From Platanthera guangdongensis (Eukaryota; Streptophyta; Magnoliopsida; Asparagales; Orchidaceae): a stretch of DNA of 64,000 nucleotides. The stretch lies in the NCBI GenBank assembly GCA_039583875.1, contig CM077151.1:106534609-106598608 (forward strand). Direction: 5' to 3'. This document shows, in pieces, positions 21,929 to 34,741 of this stretch. The position numbers and the translations under genes are program-made. Each line of letters begins with the position of its first letter. Positions within the stretch are counted from its first letter, which is position 1. Below the pieces are notes generated by a model. The model searched no databases. It was not told the origin of the DNA and saw only the letters and a list, made by a program, of their open reading frames with translations.

Positions 21929-24290
21929 GCTAGGTAGCCTCTCGGTAGTCCATATGCTAGCTAGCCTCTAGTGATCGGTCCATATGCACGGCCTCTCGGT
22001 CCTACGCGTCGTAAACCCACGGCAAACCTAAAGTGTTTTTAATTAATTAGAAAAAATGAGACCTTTAATTATTTAAAGCAATTTTATATGTCCCAATGCT
22101 CTTCGATACTGAGGGCTAAGAACGTTAGCCACTCATCGGAATGGGGAAGGCAGCGGTGAAAAAGCAGAAAATTAAAGCAGTAAAATAAAGCAGGAAAATG
22201 AAAGCAGTAAATGAAAGCAGTAAATTGCAAGTCCTACTCAAACGAGTAGGACTGAAATGAAAGCAGGAAAATTGCAAGTCCCGGCTCAAAAGAGTGGGCG
22301 GGAAAAAGAAAGCAAGTCCTACTCAAACGAGTAGGAGAAAATAAATGCATTTACAAGTCCATTCCAAATTGTTACAATAAAGACCGGCCATTTAACTCAA
22401 GTGAGTAGGCGGTAAATAAAATCTAACACTCACGCACTCAACATAAAATTAAACCACACCCACTCTACAGAAAGTAACACACTCTACTGGAATAAAATCC
22501 TGCCATTTAACTCAAGTGAGTAGGCGGAAAAATAAAAATACACACACTTGCTTGAATAAAATCCAGCCATTTAACTCAAGTGAGTAGGCGGAAAAATTAA
22601 AAACAACACACGCACACACTCTACAGGAATTGAAATAAAGCTATAAAAACTACTCATACACGCACGCACATGTACAAAATTAAGAAAAACTAAGTGACTG
22701 AAAAATTAAAACTACTACATTTCTACCGCTAGAATGCGGTAGAAATGAATAAAAAGTGAAAATAAAATTAAATCTCCTAAAAGACATTATTTTTACGAAA
22801 GGAAGCAAGTGCACCTATCGTGAGTAGTACAGGATATTCCGGGTGGAATATCAAGGTCGTATTGTTCTCGGGGTTGGTTCGATTATTTCTACTCTTCCCT
22901 GGAGGGGACTATTATTTTACCGATAATTTTATCTTGTCGGGACTATTAAAATGGGATCTTTTACGGAACGAAATCATATTTTGTATATGTGTAGGAGTAA
23001 TGAATTATATTTTGTCCGTGTGATAAAACTAGATTTTTAAAAAAAACTTTTGAGAGCAACCTTTATAAATTAAACATTCCTAAATTTCAAAAAAAAAGCT
23101 TGGAGTTATCATAACTTGAAATCTAAGGTCGTTATTTTCTAACAAAATAAATGTGCAACTATTTAGATAAGGAGAAGTGATTCTGAAAACAGGTCAATTT
23201 TTAAATAAAAAAAGGCATACAAAAAAATTTTAAAACTTAACCCTAGATATCTAAATTTATCGATCTCCAATTAATAAACGAATAGTAAGCAAAGAATAAC
23301 TAAAATCCGCTTATAAATTAACTCGCAACTATATTTTTGGAGAGCGAAAAGGGTTAAGAATTGAGATATTCGAATTATTCGTTACATAAGGAACAATCCT
23401 TTTTTTTGACGTTGTGATTATCATCTTTTTTTGAATTTTTGTTTATCATCTTTTTAGGAATTTTGGATTTTCAAATTTTTTTTTTGATTTTTTACTCTTT
23501 CCTGGAGGGGACTATTATCATCTTTCCGCCTTACTCCATAATCCAATGTATATCATCTTTCTGGAGGGGACTATTATCATCTTTCTGCCTTACTCCATAA
23601 TCCAATGTACATTCCTAAATTTAAAATACACACGCGTGCGTGTGTATTTTAACATCTTCATAATCCAATGTATATGTGCAGGAGTAATGAATTTTATCCA
23701 CTTACTCCATAACATATAATCTTTTCAAATATTGGATGTCTATGTTTACGGAACAAAATCTTATTCCCATTGACATAGGATCTTTTAAGGTCGAAATCAT
23801 GTCAAGTATGACAAAAAAAGTGATATGGTTGTTCAAAAATAAAACTAGATTTTAAAAAAAAACTTATGAGAGCAACCTTTATAAATTAAACATTCCTAAA
23901 TTTCAAAAAAAAGCTTGGAGTTATCATAACTTGAAATCTAAGGTCGTTATTTTCTAACAAAATAAATGTGCAACTATTTAGATAAGTAGAAGTGATTCTG
24001 AAAACAGGTCAATATTTAAATAAAAAATGCATACAAAAAAATTTTAAAACTTAACCCCAGATATCTAAATTTATCGATCTCCAATTAATAAACGAATAGT
24101 AAGCAACGAATAACTAAAATTCGCTTATAAATTAACTCGCAACTATATTTTTGGAGAGCGAAAAGGGTTAAGAATTGAGATATTTGAATTATTCGTTACA
24201 TAAGGAAAAATATATTTTTTTTACTTTGTGATTATCATCTTTTTTTTGAATTTTTGTTTATCATCTTTTTAGGAATTTTGGATTTTCAAA
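21929..24290 (-). repeat. Inverted LTR and interior fragments in the LARD
   Basis: 21990-22775 is the reverse complement of about 27150-27920, and 22805-22945 that of about 28370-28510. 22960-23400 and 23690-24290 are two separate reverse complements of interior sequence around 19560-20150. Together with 19560-20150 they form large inverted repeats about 3 kb apart. The 23460-23690 stretch holds small duplicated pieces (CTGGAGGGGACTATTATCAT twice). Confidence 0.75.
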
Positions 24291-25848
24291 ATTATAACAC
24301 CGGCCATTATTGAAACGTATGTCTTTTTAACCAAAAATCCCAAAAAAATTGTAAAAAAAACCCTAAGTTGTTTTTGTCATGTTTTTGTTTTATGTCTTTT
24401 TAACCAAAAATCCCAAAAAAATTGTAAAACAAAAAAAATTAACAAAAAAATTATTATAAAACAAAAACTTCAAAAAATTATAAAACCAAAATTCCAAAAA
24501 AGATTTTCTTTTTTCATTTTGTAAAAATCTGTGTAAATAATATTCTCTCTCCCCCTTCCTTTTCTCTCTCATTCTTGTAAAGACCGTCTCTTTTTTTCCC
24601 ACTTTCCGCAAAACCTTAAAAATCTAAAAAAGATAATAAGTTCAAAATAAAAAAATTTCAAAAAAAAAAAGAAAAACAAAACAAAAATTCAAAAAAAATT
24701 TGAGTAAACCAAAACCAAAATACAAAAACAAAAAAAGAGATAATAAATAAAAAACACAAAAAAAATGATGAAAAAAACTCTAAAAAACCAAAAAATATTT
24801 CGAAATAAATAAATAAAATATACCATCCTTAATTTTCTTGCTATCCAAAAATTTTGCTTTGAGTTTATTTATATGTGAATTTTATTAATTCTTTGTTTGT
24901 TATTCGTTTGTTAATTATTGGTTGAAAAATTTAAATATTCGGGGTTAAGTTTTAAAGAATTCATTATGCTTTGTCAAAAATAGCGAACTCATTTTAGGCA
25001 CTACTTCTAATTTTTCATTGATAGGAGCACGTGTATTATGTTAGAAAATAATGATTATAGGATTCAATTATGTTTACTTTTAGCTTTCTGAAAAATTGGA
25101 ACTTACAATTTATTAAGGTTGCTCTCAAAATTGTTTTTTAATAAAAAATCTAGTTTTCTTTTCTCACCTTCCTTATCATGACCGACTTGGCATGATAAAA
25201 TTGTTATCCTTAAAAGATCATATGTCAATGGGAATAAGATTTCGTTCCGTAAACATAGGCACCCAATAGATTAAAAAGATTATATGATATGGAGTAAGAG
25301 GATAAAATTCATTACTCCTACACATATACATTGGGTTAAAATTTATTATGAAGTTGAAAAAATCGATATTAGGAAAATAAGATTTCGTTTTCCTAATATT
25401 CCAAAAAAAAACATGGTGGTTCGAGAAAAAATTACCTCGCCTCAAAAATCAAAACCCTCTTCATAAACCAACATCAACCCCCTTAGCCAATTCCACGATT
25501 CTAGATTTAATTCAAAAATCTTTTTGAGAGCATAATTTGTAAATTGCATTATTTCCAGTAAAACTCCTATAGGCTAAACGTTCATATAATTCCAAACTAT
25601 TCTTGTTAATCTAATCATTACAATTATTGCTTTCTATTTGATTATATCAAGAAGTCTTTTGGCCAAAACTTTTGCGCTATTTAAATCATCTTCATAAATT
25701 TAGGACTTAACTCTTACGCCACGTTTATTTATTTAGATCTCTCTTATAATTGATTAAGCGGTAGCTAAACTTAGACTTTTTTCTATTCCTTATAAGTTCA
25801 TCTCAAACTTTTGCTCTGGAATAGCAAAAGCTTAAGTATAGGAGTATT
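24291..25848 (+). other. LARD interior, right part
   Basis: AT-rich and non-coding. 24830-25848 is a diverged direct copy of about 19610-20654, ending in the PPT-like AAGTATAGGAGTATT before the 3' LTR. Confidence 0.65.
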
Positions 25849-28705
25849 TGATGAATTGTAAATATACCTATTTTTATGTACATTACTTAAGTCGTTTTAA
25901 TTAATTTTTGTCATTTCTACTTGTTTTTATTCAATAAAATGCGGCTATTTTTGTAAATATTATACTAACTTGTTTTATTTTATTTTTCAGGAAAAAAATA
26001 AAAATCTGCAAAAAAATGTCATGTCACGCCCGTGACCAGGGCGTGACAGCTCAAAATCCCGAGAAGCAACCAATTTTGAAGAAAAAAAGCCTGACACGCC
26101 CGTGTCCGATGTGCGACACGCCCGTGACAGCCCGACACACCCCGTGCCAGCCAGTTCACCATTTCGCGCTCAACGTTCGTCGAACCCAAGAGGGACACAC
26201 CCGTGTCCGATGTGCGACACGCCTGTATCAGCCCGACAAACTGCTGCCGGCAAATCCCGAAGTCAACAACGCCTTTAAGCGCCGAACGATACGCCCACCG
26301 TCACGCCCGTGACCTGGGGCGTGACCGTCGCGTTTTCGGTCGGAAAGTCAAATCGCCGTCAAATCCGTCAGATCTCCGAATTCCGCTGTAAAATAGTGCT
26401 GACACGCCCCCCGACACGCCCGTGTCGGAGGGCGTGTACTTGGAAATTTTTGCCTATTTAAGGGCAGCTGCTGTATGAGTTCAGGGTTCCAAAAATCCGA
26501 ACCATTTTGATGTATAAGGGCTACCGTTGGAGCTGCTTTAGTGCATTTTAAGGGAACTTTCTCCCCCCCCCCTTTTATGTATTTATTTTTGCTTCATTGT
26601 AACCATTTTTTCCTTAATAGAAATGTTTATTTTCTCCTCTATGTTGTATGAAAATCCGCCACAGCGCCCTACCTTAAGTAATTTTTCGTTCCCTTTTTTG
26701 TGCTTTTTATTAACTTTTGTAACTAGTTTAACTTAGGAATTTATCAATCTTCTAGCCGTTGTAATCGCAATTTTATTTTCATGCACTAAACTTGTTTAGG
26801 TTTAGTTTATTCTTTTTACTTTGTTTTCATTCCTATGAGTTTATAAAAATGTTTTAAAAGCTGGTTTTCAAATTCTTTAACTTAGGCTCTTTAGAGTTGT
26901 AAAACTTTTTCGTTCTTTTTTAGTTTTATTACCGCTTTTTATGCATTTCTATAAAATTATAAGAATGAAAACGTAATCATTTTAATTTTCCGAGCATTCT
27001 CATTTTCACTTTTATTTTCAAAACTTTTTGCCCGTTTAAATTTTATTTCTTCATTTTACGCATTTCTACTGCATTCCATCGGTAGAAATGTATTCATTTC
27101 AATTTTTCGAGCACTTGCACTTTTCGCTTATTTGCAAAAACTTTTGCTCCTTTTAATTTTATTTTCACTTTTTATTCATTTCTACCGCATTCTAGCGGTA
27201 GAAATGTAGTAGTTTTAATTTTTCAGTCACTTAGTTTTTCTTAATTTTGTACGTGTGCGTGCGTGTATGAGTAAGTTTTTATAGCTTTATTTCAATTCCT
27301 GTAGAGTGTGTGCGTGTGTTGTTTTTAATTTTTCCGCCTACTCACTTGAGTTAAATGGCTGGATTTTATTCAAGCAAGTGTGTGTATTTTTATTTTTCCG
27401 CCTACTCACTTGAGTTAAATGGCAGGATTTTATTCCAGTAGAGTGTGTTACTTTCTGTAGAGTGGGTGTGGTTTAATTTTATGTCGAGTGCGTGAGTGTT
27501 AGATTTTATTTACCGCCTACTCACTTGAGTTAAATGGCCGGTCTTTATTGTAACAATTTGGAATGGACTTGTAAATGCATTTATTTTCTCCTACTCGTTT
27601 GAGTGGGACTTGCTTTCTTTTTCCCGCCCACTCATTTGAGCCAGGACTTGCAATTTTCCTGCTTTCATTTCAGTCCTACTCGTTTGAGTAGGACTTGTAA
27701 TTTACTGCTTTCCATTTACTGCTTTCATTTTCCTGCTTTATTTTACTGCTTTAATTTTCTGCTTTTTCACCGCTGCCGTCCCCATTCCGATGAGTGGCTA
27801 ACGTTCTTAGCCCTAAGTATCGAAGAGCATTGGGACAAATAAAATTGCTTTAAATAATTAAAGGTCTCATTTTTCTAATTAATTAAAAACACTTTAGGTT
27901 TGTCGTGGGTTTACGACGCGTAGGACCACATAATCGATGTGTCGGCCCTATTTCCGTAGTCCATGTGCTAGCTAGCCGAGAGGCCGTGCATATGGACCGA
28001 TCACCTCGTGGTAAATGGAGTTCCGCACTAACCCTCGAGAGAGGAGGCGCGCCAACTCTACCAGATTGGGTTCCCCACCCAATAGCGGGGTTCTTAGCGT
28101 AATGCGGGCATTAAGAGGAATCCTTCGTCGGACGAGAGCCCGGTCGAATAGTCTTAATGTTCAGGTGAGCGATAGTCCTAGAGATAGGTGAGTTCATTTT
28201 AGTGGAGCCTCCACGGCCAAGTCTCCGCCCCAATTAGTTAGAAACTTAGGAGCTCTTTTTATTAAAAGTTTATTTTAGTTCAATGTCTTTTCGGTGCCCT
28301 CGAGCTAAGCTCTTCATCGACTCCACCTTTACTATGCTTTTATTTTCTGCCTTTTCTTTATATAAATAATATCCCGATAAGATAAAATTATCGGTAAAAT
28401 AATAGTCCCCTCCAGGGAAGAGTAGAAATAATCGAACCAACCCCGAGAACAATACGACCTCGATATTCCACCCAGAATATCATGTACTACTCACGATAGG
28501 TGCACTTGCCTCCTTTCGTTAAAACGCGATCTAACCCTTTTTATATCCAAATAAAAAATAAATGCGCGCACCCCGTTTTCCAATTAAAAAACCAAATCCG
28601 TTTTTCTACTTAAATAAAACCGCCCGGGGCGCCGCGCTTCGTAAATCTTTTTGGAGTTTTAACCCGCATTAAGTTTTCGGACTTGATACGAGAAAATATC
28701 AATCA
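25849..28705 (+). repeat. 3' LTR of LARD (2857 bp)
   Basis: TGATGAATTG...AATATCAATCA, matching 15199-18307. Palindrome array at 26022-26436, TATA-like box near 26453, CCTACTC palindromes at 27335-27710. Confidence 0.9.
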
Positions 28706-28710
28706 GCAGC
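28706..28710. repeat. Target-site duplication GCAGC (right) of LARD
   Basis: Perfect match to 15194-15198; the Retand reading continues across this point. Confidence 0.9.
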
Positions 28711-30864
28711 ACACAGTCCCTTCTCCTTCTCCAGCAGCTCCTCCAACTTCTCTGCGTCACCCATCTAGTTGATGGTGCTGACGACGTTCAAGTAGCATTC
28801 CCTGGAAGCCTTGGGATCTCCCCTGATCCTGATCTGAACATCTCTGTGGCAGTACTTCAGGCACTGGTGGTAAGATGACGGAATGGCCCTGAAGTAGTTG
28901 ATGAGGGGTCGCCCGAAGATGGCATTGTACCCACTCGACGCGTTGACGATGATGAAGCGGCATCGGATCGACGTCCTGTCGAGTGTAACCAGCAGCTCCA
29001 CTGCCCCCTCCACCTCTTTCTTCTCTCCTGAGAAGCCAAAGAGCAGTCCATCTGCAGCCTAGATCCGGGACGCTTCCACTTGAAGCCCGACGAAGGTTAT
29101 CTTGAAGATGACGTTCACCGAGCTACCGTTATCCATGAGGATTCGGTTGACGGTGAAGTCTTCGATAGCGACTTGAATGACCAAAGCGTCATGGAAGGGG
29201 TTTTCATTCCTTAGCATGTCTTCCTCCGAGAACGTGATCTCCTCCAATGGCGGCGGGGTCTGTGACGTCGAGGCGACGTTCTTCCGATAGATCTGGTGGA
29301 GACTCCCCTTGCGGGAAGCTCCAAGCCCGGCCCCTTCATTGATCACGCCTACATGCCCACCTCCGGGGCCATTTATCACTTCCCCGCGACCTCCCAGGTC
29401 GACTCAGTCTTCATTCCTCCTCCTCGCCGGAGCTTGGAATGCCACCTGCCCCACCGGAGCCTCCCGCCTCTGCTACTCTCACACCGCTACTCCCGCTTCC
29501 AGCCTCCTCCTGGCTTCCCAGAACTCGGGGCAGGCCAAGGTCCCGTGCCCCTCTACCCGATGAATATCGCAGTAGATGGGAATCTTCGCCTCCTGGCGCA
29601 TCGCTCGCTACTCCCTCCGGTGCCGTTTGTTATCTTGGCGAGTGATGTCCATTGTCTCGCTTCTTCCTCCTCCTCGGCCTCCCTCCTGTCGGTTACCATT
29701 CATCCTCTCTTCTTGGTAGTGCTGCCTTGCTGGTCTCCATTGGTGGCGATTCTACAGATACTGGAATCGTCTTTCCCCCCTTCCTCCTTCCCGTTCTTCC
29801 GCTAGCCTTCTCTCTTCTTGTCTTCGAGGCCTCTCCTGCCTCCTCTCTTCAACCCTTCTGGGTTCCTTCCTCTTCCTTCTCTCCTCTCTCCTTGGTTCTC
29901 CCTTCTTCCTTTCCTCTCGCCTTTCTGGCGTCCTCCTTGACTTCGACCCCGAAGGTTCTGCTCTACCCCTCTTTGTCGCAACCTTCCCATCCAGCCTTGC
30001 TAGGAAGTCCTTGTTCTTCTCCTCCCCCCAAACAAAAGTGTTCTCCTTCTGTATCATGTCTTCGAAATATCTCGGGGGATTGGACCCCATCTCCAGACTG
30101 AACAGTCCTTGCTTCAACCCGAACTTCAGGGCCACCATCAAGGTAAAATTGTCCACTTCCTCTACCTCCAAAATCTCCTCCTGGAAGCGGTCGATGTAAT
30201 GCCCCAAACTCTCGTGCTGCCCTTGGATGATTTTGAAGAGGGTCGTTGCTTCCTTCTTCCTCTTCTTCGATGTCGTGAACCTCGCCATGAGGCCCCGACA
30301 CAGATCTTAGAAATAGTACACGGACCCTGCCGGTAGTTAATGGAACCAATCCCTAGCGTTCCCTTTGATGGTGATGGAGAAGAAATGGCACTTGAAGGCG
30401 TCGGACATGTTGTGGATGGAGACGACGTCTTCAAACCACTAGAGGTGTCTGACAGGGTCGTCTCTGCCGGAGTAGTAGGTGAGAACAGGTTCCCTGAACC
30501 CTTCTTGAACTGGGGCAACGAGGATCTCGTCATAGAAGGGGCTCCTCCCTCCCTAGCGGTGGCGAGTTTCATCCTAGCTGGAGACGTCATACTCGCTATA
30601 GTGCCGAGTATCTCTGCATCTCACAGGCGACATTGGATCCCGAAAATGAACCCCCTTACTGCTCGTCGGATAAAGTCGTGAATGCATCGGTCGCTCTTCC
30701 CTTACCCAAGCGGACACCTTTCCAGCTCGCCTTAGCAGCGCTTCCTCTTCTAGCGGTGTCAGGCAACGGGGAGAAGTCGTCGTGACCTCGGGGAGCTGAG
30801 CGAACCCGGTGAGGAGGGTTTGCTTGATCATCTTCGCGAACTCTTCAAACGCGACTATCGTCAC
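28711..30864 (-). pseudogene. gag: Tat/Retand gag and protease, decayed
   Basis: Minus strand from ATG at 30864 (MTIVAFEEFAKMIKQTLL). The gag core is clear at 30288-29752 (MARFTTSKKRKKEATTLF, then ESLGHYIDRFQEEIL), followed by an Arg/Glu-rich tail. Stops and frame changes separate the pieces, including the stretches near 30450-30300 and 29751-29380. The protease at about 29379-28765 shows RILMDNGSSVNVIF, where the usual catalytic Asp-Thr-Gly is Asp-Asn-Gly, then GYNAIFGRPLIN. The reading then runs into the LARD insertion. Not functional. Confidence 0.82.
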
Positions 30865-31081
30865 AAACTAGCCAACTCGCGCGGCATCTACTCCAACTGC
30901 CGAGTTGCCGACCAACTCTCCTTTCTCGCCACTAATGGCCATCTCACTCAACCTCCAAACTTTCCTCCTTGGCTGCGTTCTACGCTCACCGCACCAAGTG
31001 TTCAAGCCAGGAAAAAATCCCAACCTCAGAATTTGGACCAAAGCCGCCTAAGGTTACCGGCTCAGAAGCTAGATTAGACGG
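30865..31081 (-). other. Retand leader between 5' LTR and gag
   Basis: Non-coding leader. Minus-strand ACACTTGGTGCGGTGAGC near 30985-31000 resembles the Tat-type PBS, but the match is partial and uncertain. Confidence 0.4.
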
Positions 31082-31086
31082 CTAGG
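31082..31086. repeat. Target-site duplication CTAGG (left) of CRM-like element
   Basis: CTAGG precedes TGATGTAGGG; the partner is at 49680-49684. Confidence 0.88.
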
Positions 31087-32224
31087 TGATGTAGGGTTAT
31101 CCGGAAACGGAGATCTCCGCGAAGCTAACGCTCTCCCTACGCACAACACGTCGTAGATCTACCGCACCTACACAGCACCTATCGCACACAATATTTCCTC
31201 GTCACAAAACGGAGCACAAACAACAAAGGAGGAATGGTCGACTCAAAAACAACGATCGGAAATTTGAGTCGGATTATTCCCCAAGAAAACACAAAGGTTG
31301 CCACTCCTTTTTGAGAGCAAGACCAAGGCTATAGGCCAAGATCCGCTCAAGCAAATAGGATCCACCCGATCCGGAAATAAAAGCCTTGCAACGGCGATTT
31401 CGATTCAAAACTTGCAGCGATTAAATTAAAGATCCGGAGAAAACGATGAGCGAAATCCACCACAACTAAAGAGAAGAAATCACACAAGGGAGGGGAAAGA
31501 GATTACCCAACCGGAAAACGTTCACACGAGATAACTATGGGAGAATCACTCTCTCCACGGATCCACCGGCGTCGCACCGAATGGTTTGCAACCTTCTTCC
31601 AAGGAGTCGCACCGAAGGAAGCCACGCCGGAGTCGCACCGAACGGGGATGGAGGAGGCAAGGCTTGGCTTCACACCAAAGGGGAGGGGGCGGCTATGGAC
31701 TTCTCCATGGTGGCCGAAATTTCCACAAGGGGGTTTTTTTAGGTTTCTTTTCCAATTGCTTTAACTCTTCATGATAGCCTCCTTTAAATAGGAGTTACAA
31801 ATAAGCCTTAGCCCTTCATGATGAAGATTTAATCTCATCCATCTGAATGGCTAATAGGAGTTACAAATAAGCCTTAGCCCTTCATGATGGAGATTTAATC
31901 TCATCCATCCGAATGGCTAATTGCACACCAAAACTAAAATAGTTCAAATTGAAAATACAACAACACATGCAATGAATATAAAATTATCACATAAGCATAG
32001 GATAATTTTATATTCCAATTATAAAATAAAGTGCACGAAAAAGAAATAAATAAAACTAAGGCGTTGCCGTGGCGGTAGCACGGCGCGGGCGGAGGTTGTA
32101 GCGTAGCCGTCCGTTAGCGTCATCGTGCCGCCTCACGTCCTTGAGTCGTATGGCCTTAGCAACCGGATCATCAACAGCATCATCAGCATCGTCTTCAACC
32201 GGTGGAGGAGGGGCCGCGCCATCA
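31087..32224 (-). repeat. 3' LTR of CRM-like element (overlaps pol end)
   Basis: Minus-strand TGATGGCGCGG...CCCTACATCA. The last ~56 codons of pol (to the stop at 32056) lie inside it. A near-identical copy of equal length is at 48542-49679. Confidence 0.9.
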
Positions 32225-32239
32225 ATCCTCCCCCGCTCA
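32225..32239 (-). other. Polypurine tract inside pol
   Basis: Minus-strand GAGCGGGGGAGGAT directly precedes the LTR start TGATGGCG and is itself translated as part of pol. Confidence 0.8.
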
Positions 32240-34741
32240 AATGCACGCATCTCCGTTGCGTGGTCCAAGCGATAGCGGTGAAGGAGAGCGACATCCAAAC
32301 TCTGCAGCTCCGTCTCGAGTACCCAAGAGTCATCCGAAGGGGGCCGATCACGCCAATGGATGAGAAAGCGGTGGGTGTCTCCAACAGCAGTGGTAACAGG
32401 CTCAGCATCAAGTATCATCTCTAGAGTGGAGAACGTCCGTGGAAACCTGGGGAACATATTAGCAGTAGGCAGGAAAGAAGGCAACTTACCATCCGATGAT
32501 ATACCTGTGGGGACCGAAAGAGAGAGATCATCCGTACTACCACTCCCCAACCCATGAGAATTTTTAGTGGGAGAAGAAGACGACAAAGAAATCAACTCTT
32601 GTGGTGGTGACACAAATATCGTTAAATCCGAAACATTAAAAATGGGGGAGATACCCCAATCAGCAGGCAAGTCCAAAACAAAAGCGTTGTCACCTAGCTT
32701 TTTAATAATCCGAAAAGGGCCGGCGCGCTTTGGTGCTAACTTTTTAACGGTGCCAGTTGGCAAGCGTTCGGGAACCAAACGGACTAAAACTAGATCGCCA
32801 ATTTTGAAGTCTGATACTCTCCTATGTAAATTAGCGTGCGCTTGATAAGAGTCGTATTGCGTAGTCAAGGTGTCCCGTATATGTGCGTGTAAATCATGGA
32901 TGTGCTGGGCGAAGGATTGTGCAAACTGACTTGCCTTGTACGTTGGGGGCAACGGCACCAAGTCAAGCGGCACAGGAGCCTTATACCCGTGGACAATCTC
33001 ATTTGGAGACAGACCCGTAGACCGATTCTTGGAATTATTGTAGGCTAATTAGGCATGGGGAAGGAGAAGATCCCAAGTGCTCTTGTGATCACTCACGAGG
33101 CATCGTAACAAATTTCCTAAGCTCCGATTAACCACTTCCGTCTGCCCATCAGTTTGGGGATGATAGGCAGAGGAAAACAATAATTTAGTTCCCATTAATA
33201 TCCAAAGAGTCTTCCAAAAATAACTAGTGAATTTTACGTCCCTATCGGGCACTATGGTCTTGGGCACTCCACGGTGACTAACGACTTCTTTAAAATAAAG
33301 CTTAGCGACATGAGACGCATCATTTGTCCTACTGCACGGGATGAAATAAGCCATCTTTGAAAACCTATCCACAACTACAAAAATTGAGTCGTGACGGCGT
33401 TGGGTAATGGGGAGGCCTAATACAAAATCCATACTAACGTCGACCCAAGGAATGGAAGGAATAGGCAAGGGTGTATATAATCCTACGTTGGTTTTACTAC
33501 CCTTAGATACCTGGTATGTGCGGCAGCTACTCACTACCTGTCCCACCATAACCTTCAGTTTTGGCCAATAGAATTTGTCTTCGACTAACGTAATGGTCTT
33601 ATCTCTACCGAAGTGGCCACTCAACCCTCCGCTATGCAACTCCCATATAATATGTAGTCGTAACGATGACTGCAGAATACATAGCTTCCCGTTCCTAAAC
33701 AGGTAACCATCCTTGATGACGTATGCAGATATCGTCGTGGGGGAGCTATCCTGGGCAGATAAATAGAAGTCCTGGAAATCAGGACATGTGGCGTACTCAT
33801 CCTTAATCCGCTCAAAGCCTATAACATGTACTTCCATAGAGGTGAGTAAAAGCGTAAGACGACTAAGGGCGTCCGCGACTCGGTTATCGGCTCCCTTAAG
33901 GTGCTTGAGATTAAACGTGTAGCCTTGTAAGAAAGATACCCACTTAGCGTGTCGTGGGCTGATCTTATGCTGGCCGTTGATGAAACGTAGAGCCTCATGA
34001 TCGGAGAGGATCACAAACTCCTTGGAGAGGAGATAGTGCCTCCAATGGTGTAGACATCGGACTACAGCATAAAATTCCCTATCGTAATTGGAATAGTTCA
34101 GTTTAGGGCCGGACAACTTCTCGCTAAAATAACTAACGGGATGGCCCTCCTGGCTCAAGACACCTCCAATCCCGACCCCAGACGCATCGCATGTGAGCTC
34201 AAAGACTTTAGCAAAGTCAGGTAGACGTAAGACAGGTGCCTCCGTCATAAGCTGTTTGATTCGTTCAAAAGCATGGGTGGCGGACTTCGTCCACGTAAAC
34301 TCTCCCTTCTTCATACAGTCCGTGATAGGCGCCATAATACTACTGAAATCTCGTATGAAACGACGATAAAACGTGGCTAACCCATGGAAACTACGCACCT
34401 CACGTAGGGTGGTTGGCACGGGCCAGTCCTTAATGACCTGAACCTTGCCCGGATCAACTCGAATACCCTCATAGCCGACTATATAGCCTAGGAACTCTAC
34501 CTCCGAGACATAGAAAGTGCATTTCTTAAGGTTAAGAAATAACGTCTCCTTCCGCAGGGTGGAAAGTATCACTCTCATGTGGGAGATGTGCTCGGTAGTA
34601 GAGGTGCTATAAATCAGAATATCGTCAAAGTAGACGACAATGAACTTTCCCATAAATGGCTGAAAGACGTGTGTCATCATCCGGGAGAAGGTACTAGGGG
34701 CATTGGACAACCCAAAGGGCATCACAAGCCATTCATACAGA

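Larger units (their letters stand above)
15199..28705 (+). mobile_element. Non-coding Athila-like LARD (13.5 kb)
   Basis: Outer LTRs 15199-18307 and 25849-28705 begin TGATGAATTGTAAATATACC and end AATATCAATCA; a perfect GCAGC duplication flanks them. The PBS TGGCGCCGTTGCCGGGGA follows the left LTR. The ~7.5-kb interior is AT-rich and has no ORF with retroelement motifs. A GGGGACAATGTTGTG-TTAAGTATGGGGG motif at 19090-19124 is typical of Athila 3' regions. A partial related LTR and inverted copies of LTR and internal sequence lie at 20655-24290. Orientation follows the PBS. Confidence 0.88.
28706..31086 (-). mobile_element. Tat/Retand element, segment 2 (leader, gag, protease)
   Basis: Continuation of the minus-strand element interrupted at 15198. 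It ends at 31086 where the CRM-like element is inserted, with CTAGG duplicated. Confidence 0.82.

Noticed and set aside
29296..29805. 169-codon plus-strand ORF
   Set aside because: It is the antisense of the Arg/Glu-rich Retand Gag tail and protease; Pro/Ser/Leu-rich composition is explained by that.
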